Below, in pieces: positions 1 through 6,278 of a stretch of 7,652 bases of DNA. Position 1 is the stretch's first letter. Each line of letters begins with the position of its first letter. The notes under the pieces were generated by a model. It was not told where the DNA came from and did not search any database. It saw only the letters and a list, made by a program, of their open reading frames with translations. A program made the position numbers and the translations under genes. Location: assembly GCA_003864535.1 (NCBI GenBank), contig BHEQ01000091.1, positions 1 to 7,652 of the forward strand. Reading direction: 5' to 3'. The DNA is from Gammaproteobacteria bacterium (GTDB lineage: Bacteria; Pseudomonadota; Gammaproteobacteria; Cardiobacteriales; Wohlfahrtiimonadaceae).

Positions 1-533
1 GCATATGCAATCACTTTATTCTTAGACACACCGTCTCCATTTTCATACACCACGCCTAAATTATTTTGTGCGTCTAGATCACCTTGATTAACTGCCAATA
101 AATACCATTTAATAGATTCTCTTGCATTTTTAGGTACACCTTCACCATTAGCATGCATCACGCCTAAATTATATTGTGCCCCTGCATGCCCTTGATTAGC
201 TGCCATTAAATACCACTTAACAGATTCTTTTACATTTTTAGCTAAGCTGTAACCATTTCCTACATTATATTGTGCGCTTGCATGACCTTGATTAGCAGCT
301 AACAAATACCATTTGACCGCTTCTTCTTCATTTTTAGGCACACCTTCACCACTTTCATACATCACGCCTAAATTATATTGTGCCCTTACATCACCTTGAC
401 TAGCACTTTCTTTAAACTCTTTAAAAGCAGTTGCATAATCTTCATTTTGAATAGCTGCGAATCCTTTATCAAAATCGGCATAAGCAGCATTTAAAGTTAA
501 CGCAATAACCATGCTTAATAGTGTTTTTTTCAT
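1..533 (-). CDS. Sel1-like repeat secreted protein, 3' end cut by window edge
   Basis: Reading the minus strand from the ATG at 533 gives 177 uninterrupted codons to the window edge, so the gene is partial here. Residues 1-19 form a signal peptide (MKKTLLSM, hydrophobic core, then AYA before D20), implying export to the periplasm or beyond. From residue 47 there are Sel1-like repeats (AQYNLGVMY, GEGVPKN, KWYLLAANQG): two complete 36-residue units, one shortened to 32, and the beginning of a fourth. The fourth reads SKNKVIAYA, like the last repeat of the neighbouring paralog (PKNKILAYA), so only the C-terminal cap is probably missing. An AAGAG Shine-Dalgarno sequence lies 7 nt before the ATG. 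The gene starts 40 nt after the stop of the paralog at 574-1926 and is probably co-transcribed with it. Sel1 repeats form alpha-helical solenoids that bind proteins; the partner here is unknown. Confidence 0.9.
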   Translation of the reverse strand, partial: MKKTLLSMVIALTLNAAYADFDKGFAAIQNEDYATAFKEFKESASQGDVRAQYNLGVMYESGEGVPKNEEEAVKWYLLAANQGHASAQYNVGNGYSLAKNVKESVKWYLMAANQGHAGAQYNLGVMHANGEGVPKNARESIKWYLLAVNQGDLDAQNNLGVVYENGDGVSKNKVIAY

Positions 534-573
534 ATTATTTCTCTTAATTGTGAATAAAATAAATTGGTAAAGT

Positions 574-1926
574 TTAATACTTAGTTTCAGTTGGAAATGG
601 TGTATTAACCTTCCAATTTGTTGATATTTCTTGCGCTTCTGCTAATTGATCAGGTGTGAGATCTGGCTTAAGTTTGTCTCTATTTTCCTTGGCTTCAGCA
701 TCACCTTGATTTGCTAAAATATTGTATAAAGCGTATGCCAGTATTTTATTTTTAGGCGTACCTTCTCCATTTTCATACATCATGCCTAAATTAAATTGTG
801 CATTTGCATGACCTTGATTTACCGCCAATAAATACCATTTAGCTGCTTCCTGCAAATTTTTAGGAATACCGTCGCCACTGTAATACATCACGCCTAAATT
901 ATATTGTGCGGTCTTATTATCTTGATTTGCTGCCAACAAATACCATTTAAGCGCCTCTTCGGCATTTTTAGGCACAACAGCGTTACCAGTTTGATACAGC
1001 GCGCCTAAATTAGATTGTGCGGCGGCATTACCTTGATTAGCTGCCAATAAATACCATTTAAGTGATTCTTGCAAATTTTCAGGGACGCCTTCACCATTGG
1101 CATACATCACACCTAAATTAACTTGCGCCCGTGCATCACCTTGATTTGCAGCTAATAAATACCATTTAACTGCTTCTTGTGCATTTTTAGCTACGCCTTC
1201 ACCATTGCCATACATCACGCCTAAATTAACTTGCGCCTTTGCATCACCTTGATTTGCAGCTAATAAATACCATTTAAGTGCTTCTTGTGCATTTTTAGGC
1301 ACACCGTTACCATTAGCATATATCAAGCCTAAATTAACTTGCGCCTTTGGATCACCTTGATTTGCAGCTAATAAATACCATTTAAGTGATTCTTGTAAAT
1401 TTTTAGGGACACCTTCACCATTTTTATACATCAAGCCTAAATTAAATTGTGCATCAACATAGCCTTGATTAGCAGCTAATAAATACCATTTAAGAGTTTC
1501 TTCTGCATTTTTAGGTACACCGTTACCATCTTTATACATTACACCTAAATTAAGTTGTGCCCTTGCATTACCTTGATTAGCTGCTAATAAATACCATTTA
1601 ACCGCTTCTTGTGCATTTTTAGGCACACCATTACCATTGGCATATATAATGCCTAAATTAAATTGCGCGTCGCCATTTCCTTGATTTGCGGCCAATAAAT
1701 ACCACGTGATCGCTTCTTGTACATTTTTAGGCACACCATCTCCATTTTCATACATAAAGCCTAAAACAGATTGTGCGACGGCATCACCCTTATCAGCACT
1801 TTCTTTAAATTCTTTAAAAGCAGTTACATAATCTTTACTTTGATAAGCTGCTGATCCTTTAGCAATATCGGCATAAGCAGCATTTAAAGTTAACGCAATA
1901 ATCATACTTAATAATGTTTTTTTCAT
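574..1926 (-). CDS. Secreted Sel1-like repeat protein, ten repeats
   Basis: This is a complete 450-residue protein. Residues 1-19 are a signal peptide with a likely AYA|D cleavage site. Residues 20-46 form an amphipathic lead-in (YVTAFKEFKESADKG). Residues 47-407 hold ten consecutive Sel1-like repeats of 36 residues (the eighth has 37), with the consensus AQxNLGxMYxNGxGVPKNxQEAxKWYLLAANQG. A charged helical cap (residues 408-450) ends in TETKY. There is no transmembrane segment after the signal peptide and no catalytic motif, so a periplasmic or exported protein-binding scaffold is inferred. The family includes Legionella LpnE/EnhC and Helicobacter Hcp proteins, but sequence alone does not give the partner. 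The start is supported by AAGAG 7 nt before the ATG, identical to the paralog at 533. Upstream lie pseudogene remnants, so its promoter would have to be in 1927-2000; I cannot pick one confidently. The adjacent dpp-tatC operon gives no functional hint. Confidence 0.93.
   Translation of the reverse strand: MKKTLLSMIIALTLNAAYADIAKGSAAYQSKDYVTAFKEFKESADKGDAVAQSVLGFMYENGDGVPKNVQEAITWYLLAANQGNGDAQFNLGIIYANGNGVPKNAQEAVKWYLLAANQGNARAQLNLGVMYKDGNGVPKNAEETLKWYLLAANQGYVDAQFNLGLMYKNGEGVPKNLQESLKWYLLAANQGDPKAQVNLGLIYANGNGVPKNAQEALKWYLLAANQGDAKAQVNLGVMYGNGEGVAKNAQEAVKWYLLAANQGDARAQVNLGVMYANGEGVPENLQESLKWYLLAANQGNAAAQSNLGALYQTGNAVVPKNAEEALKWYLLAANQDNKTAQYNLGVMYYSGDGIPKNLQEAAKWYLLAVNQGHANAQFNLGMMYENGEGTPKNKILAYALYNILANQGDAEAKENRDKLKPDLTPDQLAEAQEISTNWKVNTPFPTETKY
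706..1788 (-). repeat. Tandem 108-bp repeat array inside the Sel1 gene
   Basis: Ten head-to-tail units encode the 36-residue Sel1 repeats. Nine are 108 bp and one is 111 bp (extra residue in the unit with GNAVVPKN). Identity is visible at DNA level, not just protein level: strings such as gctaataaataccattta and cacctaaattaacttg recur with few changes. This points to recent unit duplication or homogenisation. Units 4 and 7 share the variant KNLQESLKWYLL/ENLQESLKWYLL, and units 2, 5 and 6 share KNAQEA, suggesting that blocks of more than one unit were copied. Confidence 0.9.
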
Positions 1927-1977
1927 ATTATTTCTCTTAAATTGTGAATAAAATTGATTGTTAAAGTTTAATAGAAA

Positions 1978-2157
1978 GTTTAATACTTTGTTTAAGCTGA
2001 AAAAGGTCTACCCAGAAGTTGATTGATATTTCTTGCGCTTCTGCGAGTTCAAATAAAGTACCTCCAAGTGCTTTATTTTAGATAAACCATTACCGTTAGC
2101 ATACATCATGCTTAAATTATATTGTGCGTTTACATAATCTTAGTTTATTGCTAATAA
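1978..2157 (-). pseudogene. Decayed C-terminal remnant of a third Sel1-repeat gene
   Basis: The minus strand from 2157 downward reads LLAIN-stop-DYVNAQYNLSMMYANGNGLSK. This is the end of one Sel1 repeat and the start of another, with the usual NQG glutamine codon CAA changed to TAA (2140-2142). After GLSK the frame is lost: relative to the intact copy about one base is missing, and most of the sequence encoding the terminal cap is deleted. At 1978-2045 homology resumes with AEAQEIS followed by a TAAGTATTAA-like end, matching the AEAQEIS...TETKY end of the intact gene. Bases 1966-1988 repeat agtttaata twice at its end. No start codon or signal peptide survives. It lies just upstream of the intact copy in the same orientation, so the array once held at least three genes. 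Confidence 0.82.
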
Positions 2158-2163
2158 GTTACC

Positions 2164-2337
2164 CTGTATTTGGTACTCATAGCGCTTAGGAAATTGATCA
2201 TTCGTATTGCCGATGAAAGGACAAATAGCATTTTCTTATTTATTATTATCAATCTTATAGAGATCATCTTCAAGGAACACAGTCAGATAATCCCAACTGT
2301 TTTTAAGGTAAGTTAACGCTGTGCCGGTATGACTTTA
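2164..2337 (-). pseudogene. IS66-family transposase C-terminal fragment, degenerate
   Basis: Translating the minus strand from 2334 gives TALTYLKNSWDYLTVFLEDD, then LYKIDNNK, a stop codon (2236-2238) and ENAICPFIGNTNDQF. This matches the conserved end of the IS66 transposase core, typically ALxYLxNQWxxLxxFLEDGRLxIDNNRAENAIRPFVIGRKNWLF. The stop replaces the alanine of NNRAEN, and one residue (the V of PFVIG) is missing. Only about 55 codons survive. The N-terminal catalytic part, the accessory tnpA/tnpB genes and terminal inverted repeats are not present. The fragment begins about 5 nt after the tatC stop and runs into the Sel1 remnant in the same reading frame. It is an old insertion scar, not an active element. 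The IS66 assignment rests on remembered family motifs. Confidence 0.8.
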
Positions 2338-2342
2338 AAATA

Positions 2343-3176
2343 TCACAAAGACCTTTTCTCAATTAGTTTTGCAATAAACAAACCTATCTCAAAAAGTAAA
2401 ATCCCAGCGCAGGCAAATAGAACCTGAGATAAAGGATCTGGTGGGGTTACAATTGCTGCAAGAATAAAAGCCATCAAAATAATATAACGGCGTTTAGCCG
2501 CAATTACAGCGGCGCTCATAACTCCTGCGGTTACTAATATAATCACGACAATTGGAACTTCAAAAGCAAGTCCAAAAATAAAAAATAAGTTAAGGACTGT
2601 ACTTAAATAATCCTTGATATCTGGCTTCATTTCAACTCCAAACGGGGTTGTGCCAACTAAAAATTTACTCATAATTGGTAAGACTACATAAAATGCAAAT
2701 GCCATCCCTAAATAAAATAAAAATGCGCTTGAAAAAATAATAGGAAAAACAACTTTTTGCTCATTTTTATATAAGCCAGGCCCGATAAATCCCCAGGCTT
2801 GATATAAAATCCATGGAATGCTGATATAAAAAGATAAGATAAATACAAGCTTAATTGGCACAAAAAATGGGGCGATAAAACCCGTAGAAATAAGCTCGCC
2901 ACCTTGTGGTAGCGCACTAATTAGCGGCGAGGCTAAATAGCTGAAAATAGGGTTAGCAAAACCAACTAAGGCCAGAAAAATAATAAAAATAGAAGCAAGT
3001 GCCTTAATTACCCGACCGCGTAATTCAATTAAATGCCCAACTAATGGCTGCTCAGCATTGCTATTTTTATTAGCACTTTTTAAATCAACTTGTGCCTCAC
3101 CGTTTGCATCATTAGGTTCTATTTTTGTTACATTTTTTTTCATCATTAGCTTGTTTAACATTGTCTTAATTAACAT
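2343..3176 (-). CDS. tatC: Sec-independent protein translocase subunit TatC
   Basis: TatC is the multispanning inner-membrane core of the twin-arginine translocase; with TatB it binds the RR signal peptides of folded cargo. The 277-residue product has six hydrophobic segments (about 55-75, 108-128, 145-168, 192-217, 230-243, 250-270). It holds the family motifs HLIELR (48-53), LYKNE (135-139), FEVP (205-208) and TPPD (244-247). E51, E139, E206, D247 and Q251 correspond to E. coli E15, E103, E170, D211 and Q215 at a constant offset of 36. The core is therefore colinear and probably functional. The 36 extra N-terminal residues are hydrophilic and cytoplasmic. The first ATG is preferred because AGGA lies 7 nt upstream (3184-3187); ATGs at codons 6, 11 and 12 are alternatives. 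The C-terminus stops soon after the last helix (IEKRSL), shorter than in E. coli, next to the IS66 scar. The gene follows dppF by 27 nt; tatA and tatB are not nearby. Confidence 0.96.
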   Translation of the reverse strand: MLIKTMLNKLMMKKNVTKIEPNDANGEAQVDLKSANKNSNAEQPLVGHLIELRGRVIKALASIFIIFLALVGFANPIFSYLASPLISALPQGGELISTGFIAPFFVPIKLVFILSFYISIPWILYQAWGFIGPGLYKNEQKVVFPIIFSSAFLFYLGMAFAFYVVLPIMSKFLVGTTPFGVEMKPDIKDYLSTVLNLFFIFGLAFEVPIVVIILVTAGVMSAAVIAAKRRYIILMAFILAAIVTPPDPLSQVLFACAGILLFEIGLFIAKLIEKRSL

Positions 3177-3203
3177 CGCTTAATCCTATTTTCATGCTTG
3201 TTT

Positions 3204-4172
3204 TCATGAATATTGCTCTGCAAAATGACATGCAACTTTTTGTGCACCAATATCTCTAAGAAGCGGACGCTCAATCATGCATTGCGGCTGAGCCCATGGG
3301 CAGCGGCTATGAAAAGCGCAGCCTGTCGGTGGATTTAAAGGCGAGGGTAACTCACCTTTAATCATCGGTATTTCAGGTTTATTTCCATCAAGTCTTGGTG
3401 CAGATGCCATTAAGACACGCGTATATGGATGCAGTGGCTTTTTAAATATATCCTGTTTAGAGCCTTGTTCAACTGCTTGCCCTAAATACATGACTAAAAC
3501 CTCATCCGCAATATGGCGTACAACGGCTAAATCATGCGAGATAAACACATAGGCGATCCCAAGCTCTTCTTGCAGATCCATCAATAAATTTAAAACCTGC
3601 GCTTGGATAGAGACATCTAACGCCGATACTGGCTCGTCTGCAATAATTACTTTAGGATTGAGCATTAAAGCACGTGCGATAGCAATTCGTTGGCGTTGCC
3701 CCCCTGAAAACATATGTGGATAGCGTTCATAAAACTCTGGTCTTAAACCAACTTTTTCCATAATACTCAGCACATGTTCTTTACGCTTGATCTTATTTAA
3801 ACTGGTATTAATTACCAGAGGTTCTGCCAAAATAGTGCCTATTTTTTTGCGTGGATTTAAAGATGCAAATGGATTTTGAAAGATCATTTGCACCTTTTGG
3901 CGCCCGTCACGGATAACTTTAGCGGACGCATTCGTAAGCGAGTTACCCTCGATAAATAATTCACCAAGTGATGGGGTTTCAATCAAAGTTAATTGGCGTG
4001 CAAGTGTGGATTTACCACAGCCTGACTCGCCAACAACCGCGATTGTTTTACGCTCATGCAACACAAAAGAGATCCCATCTAACGCTTTAATTTGTGCATC
4101 TTTGCGCAAAAAACCACGTGGAATTTTGTAATATTTGCTTAAGCCACAAGCTTCCATAATAACATCTGTCAT
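3204..4172 (-). CDS. dppF: Dipeptide ABC transporter ATP-binding subunit DppF
   Basis: DppF is one of the two cytoplasmic ATPases that power peptide uptake through DppBC. The 322-residue protein contains Walker A GESGCGKST (48-56), Q-loop Q99 in IFQNP, signature FSGGQRQR (155-162), Walker B VIIADE (175-180) with catalytic E180, D-loop SALD and switch H213. The C-terminal oligopeptide-transporter domain has GELPSPLNPPTGC and cysteines C285, C291, C298 and C315 in the C-x5-C-x6-C pattern of this family; in DppD relatives such cysteines hold an iron-sulfur cluster, and the same is possible here. Close similarity to E. coli DppF (YPHMFSGGQRQRIAIAR, INTSL, SPLNPP) distinguishes it from OppF or SapF, though the substrate is not proven. 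The ATG follows the dppD stop with no gap, and its GGAG Shine-Dalgarno (4181-4184) lies inside the dppD end, so the two are probably translationally coupled. Confidence 0.95.
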   Translation of the reverse strand: MTDVIMEACGLSKYYKIPRGFLRKDAQIKALDGISFVLHERKTIAVVGESGCGKSTLARQLTLIETPSLGELFIEGNSLTNASAKVIRDGRQKVQMIFQNPFASLNPRKKIGTILAEPLVINTSLNKIKRKEHVLSIMEKVGLRPEFYERYPHMFSGGQRQRIAIARALMLNPKVIIADEPVSALDVSIQAQVLNLLMDLQEELGIAYVFISHDLAVVRHIADEVLVMYLGQAVEQGSKQDIFKKPLHPYTRVLMASAPRLDGNKPEIPMIKGELPSPLNPPTGCAFHSRCPWAQPQCMIERPLLRDIGAQKVACHFAEQYS

Positions 4173-5354
4173 CTATTTATCTCCGCGTAGACCTAATGGA
4201 AAATGGCAGCGTACTTGCTGCGTCTCTGGTGTTTGCAACGTTTGTAAGGTTTGCAGATTTGGATACACAATGTTTCTAATATTTGGCGCTTCTTCAATAC
4301 AAAGCGGCTGGCAATCACTACAGCGTGGATTAAATAAGCAGCCTGTAGGGCGATCATACGCCCCAGGTACGACTCCTGCGATGCTATGCAATCTCGCCGC
4401 GCCTTCGGCTCTTTCTGGTAAAGCTTTTAAAAGTGCTTGCGTATAAGGATGTTGCGGATTTTCAAATACCGCCGCAACCGTGCCTGTTTCTACTACTTGT
4501 CCTGCATACATCACTACAATTTTTTGGCAGTTTTCCGCAACCACGGCTAAATCATGGGTGATTAACATTAATCCCATTTTGCGCTCTTCTTGAATATCCC
4601 GTAATAAACTCATGATTTGGGATTGAATAGTTACATCGAGTGCGGTAGTTGGCTCATCAGCAATTAACAAGCGTGGGCTACACGCAATTGCCATCGCAAT
4701 CACAACTCTTTGGCTCATTCCGCCTGATAATTGATGGGGATAGGTATTTAAGCGATTTTTAGAATCAGGAATACCAACTTGCTCTAATAAATCCAAAGTG
4801 CGCTGTTTTCTTGCCTTTGCCGAGCCACCTTCATGCGTTTTTAAGGTCTCCATAATCTGATAACCAACCGTGAAACATGGATCAAGCGAGGTCATAGGAT
4901 CTTGAAATATCAGCCCGATTTCTTTACCTAATAATTTACGCCGCTCTTTTAGCGTTAGCTGCTGGAGCTCGATGCCATTAAATTGCATCTGATCAGCAAA
5001 TACGCGCCCAGGATGATCAACTAAGCCCATAATTGCAAGAGCGGTGATAGATTTCCCTGAGCCTGATTCGCCAACAATCCCGACTACTTCATTTTCTAAA
5101 ATGCTTAAATTAAGATTATCTACCGCATTAAAAGGACGCTTTTCCGTCCCAAATTGAACGGTTAAATTTCTAATATCTAATAATATATTATTCTTACTTT
5201 TATCTTCATGATTATCTTTATGATTATTATCATGCTTATATTTATTTTCTTGATTTTGATTTTGAATATTATCACCATGAATATCATGATTTTTAGAATC
5301 ATGAGCTTGACTTTTATGATCTTGATTTTTATTTACTTGAGGATTAGCTCTCAC
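4173..5354 (-). CDS. dppD: Dipeptide ABC transporter ATP-binding subunit DppD, GTG start
   Basis: DppD is the second ATPase of the dipeptide importer. I start it at GTG 5352-5354, giving 393 residues. AGGAG at 5362-5366 lies 7 nt upstream and overlaps the dppC stop. The first in-frame ATG (5411) would need a 47-bp overlap with dppC and has no better ribosome site. Numbered from the GTG: low-complexity His/Asn/Lys/Asp/Gln extension (about 4-56), Walker A GESGSGKS (95-102), Q-loop Q151, signature LSGGMSQR (209-216), Walker B LLIADE (229-234), switch H267. The C-terminal domain carries C339, C345, C352 and C383 (C-x5-C-x6-C plus a late Cys), the arrangement that binds a 4Fe-4S cluster in characterised DppD proteins. 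PHQLSGGMSQR and TGCLFNPRC agree with E. coli DppD, which has 327 residues and lacks the long N-terminus. Near the C-terminus LQTLQTLQT is a three-unit internal repeat. Confidence 0.93.
   Translation of the reverse strand: MRANPQVNKNQDHKSQAHDSKNHDIHGDNIQNQNQENKYKHDNNHKDNHEDKSKNNILLDIRNLTVQFGTEKRPFNAVDNLNLSILENEVVGIVGESGSGKSITALAIMGLVDHPGRVFADQMQFNGIELQQLTLKERRKLLGKEIGLIFQDPMTSLDPCFTVGYQIMETLKTHEGGSAKARKQRTLDLLEQVGIPDSKNRLNTYPHQLSGGMSQRVVIAMAIACSPRLLIADEPTTALDVTIQSQIMSLLRDIQEERKMGLMLITHDLAVVAENCQKIVVMYAGQVVETGTVAAVFENPQHPYTQALLKALPERAEGAARLHSIAGVVPGAYDRPTGCLFNPRCSDCQPLCIEEAPNIRNIVYPNLQTLQTLQTPETQQVRCHFPLGLRGDK
4230..4257 (-). repeat. Three-unit 9-bp tandem repeat near the dppD 3' end
   Basis: On the plus strand the units are gtttgcaac, gtttgtaag and gtttgcaga (4231-4257). 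They encode LQT three times between VYPN and PETQQ, just before the last conserved cysteine (VRCHF). The insert lengthens the loop between the third and fourth cysteines and keeps the frame. It looks like slippage tolerated in a surface loop. Confidence 0.75.
5187..5345 (-). repeat. Low-complexity coding stretch at the DppD N-terminus
   Basis: About 53 codons encode almost only N, K, H, D, Q, E and S (for example HDIHGDNIQNQNQENKYKHD). The plus strand consists of short variations on ttatgatt and cttgatttt. It starts a few codons after the GTG and ends where conserved ABC-domain sequence (LLDIRNLTVQFG) begins. The frame stays open throughout, and the codons are far more AT-rich than the flanking ABC domain. 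It probably arose by slippage expansion and is predicted to be disordered. Eleven histidines or so make metal binding conceivable, but that is speculation. Confidence 0.8.
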
Positions 5355-5361
5355 TATAATT

Positions 5362-5366
5362 CTCCT
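5362..5366 (-). promoter_or_regulatory. Ribosome binding site that fixes the dppD GTG start
   Basis: AGGAG on the minus strand, 7 nt before GTG 5354-5352. It overlaps the dppC TAG stop (5367-5365), so a terminating dppC ribosome sits on the dppD start. This argues against the upstream in-frame ATG at 5411. Confidence 0.78.
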
Positions 5367-6273
5367 AACGCTTAAGTTTTGGATCAAGCGCATCGCGCAG
5401 TCCATCACCAATTAAATTAATCGATAATAGTGTAATAAAAATACACATGCCAGGATAATGAATAACCCACGGGGCGCGTTGCAGTAAGGAGCGTCCATCT
5501 GAGAGCATTGTGCCCCATTCAGCCGTTGGAGCTTGAGCTCCCATTCCCAAAAAGCCTAAAGCTGCGCACGCTAAAATTGCTCCAGAAAAACCTAAACAAG
5601 CTTGAACGATAAGTGGTGGTACGCAATTTGGAAGAATATTTATAAACATTTGGCGTAGTGATCGCGCTCCAATAATCTCAGATGCAATCACATAATCCTT
5701 ACTCATTTCTTGGATCACCGCGGCGCGAGTTAAACGCGTGAATGATGGGATCTCAACGATTGCTACAGCTATCATCGCATTACTTAAACTTGGTCCTAAA
5801 ACGGCAATTAAAGCAATCGCAAGTAATAAACTTGGCAGTGCCATCAGCATATCGATTACGCGCATGATAATCATATCCGCCCAGCCACGAAAATAACCTG
5901 AGATTAAGCCCAACCCAACCCCAATTATTAACGACACGGTAACTACTGAAAAACCAATAGTTAACGATATTCTCGCGCCATATAATAAACGCGATAAAAT
6001 ATCACGCCCGACATCATCCGTGCCTAAAATAAAATTCCAATCACCGCTAACCCAAACAGGAGCTTGTAAAAAATTTGTTCGATATTGCTCAATTGGAGAG
6101 TGCGGCGCGATTAATGGGGCAAACAGTGCTAAAAAAACTAGGATCACAATGATGATTAAACCAAGCACTGCGCCCTTATTGTAATAAAAGCTCTGCCATA
6201 ATTCCTTAAATGGTCCTGGAACTACAAACTCATCTTTTTCTATATTTTGTGTTTTTACTAATTTATTATTCAT
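5365..6273 (-). CDS. dppC: Dipeptide ABC transporter permease subunit DppC
   Basis: DppC pairs with DppB to form the inner-membrane channel of the peptide importer. The 302-residue product, about the length of E. coli DppC (300), has a cytoplasmic N-terminus and a first helix at about 35-57. A periplasmic segment follows, containing the family signature FILGTDDVGRDILSRLLYGA (81-100). The remaining helices lie at about 102-126, 138-160, 165-178, 220-245 and 272-290. The EAA-type coupling loop, which contacts the ATPases, is at about 197-216 (SEIIGARSLRQMFINILPN). The ALGFLGMGAQAPTAEWGTML and GDGLRDALDPKLK motifs are typical of DppC. The ATG lies 5 nt after the dppB stop, and an AGG(TAA) Shine-Dalgarno overlaps that stop, so coupling is likely. 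Confidence 0.96.
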   Translation of the reverse strand: MNNKLVKTQNIEKDEFVVPGPFKELWQSFYYNKGAVLGLIIIVILVFLALFAPLIAPHSPIEQYRTNFLQAPVWVSGDWNFILGTDDVGRDILSRLLYGARISLTIGFSVVTVSLIIGVGLGLISGYFRGWADMIIMRVIDMLMALPSLLLAIALIAVLGPSLSNAMIAVAIVEIPSFTRLTRAAVIQEMSKDYVIASEIIGARSLRQMFINILPNCVPPLIVQACLGFSGAILACAALGFLGMGAQAPTAEWGTMLSDGRSLLQRAPWVIHYPGMCIFITLLSINLIGDGLRDALDPKLKR

Positions 6274-6278
6274 TATAT

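Noticed and set aside
706..1788. Regular 108-bp periodicity considered as a CRISPR-like or satellite array
   Set aside because: The units are translated in one frame with a Sel1 consensus and have no unique spacers.
2158..2342. Possible intact small gene after tatC
   Set aside because: The readable frame is flanked and broken by stops (2335-2337 and 2236-2238), lacks a start, and matches the interior of an IS66 transposase.
2290..2345. Rho-independent terminator after tatC
   Set aside because: I found no stem followed by a T-tract after the tatC stop; read-through into the remnants cannot be excluded.
2708..2917. 69-codon minus-strand frame inside tatC
   Set aside because: It overlaps the conserved TatC core in another frame, has a composition typical of shifted membrane-protein sequence, no ribosome site and no family resemblance.
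3177..3203. Tiny frame starting at an ATG between dppF and tatC (MKIGLSDVN)
   Set aside because: Nine codons overlapping the tatC start with no ribosome site; probably chance.
4135..4446. 103-codon plus-strand frame
   Set aside because: It is antisense to the dppD/dppF junction, where both genes have conserved domains; the translation shows no recognisable domain.
5355..5411. Nineteen extra N-terminal codons of dppD
   Set aside because: They lie mostly inside dppC, and the GTG at 5354 has a far better ribosome site.
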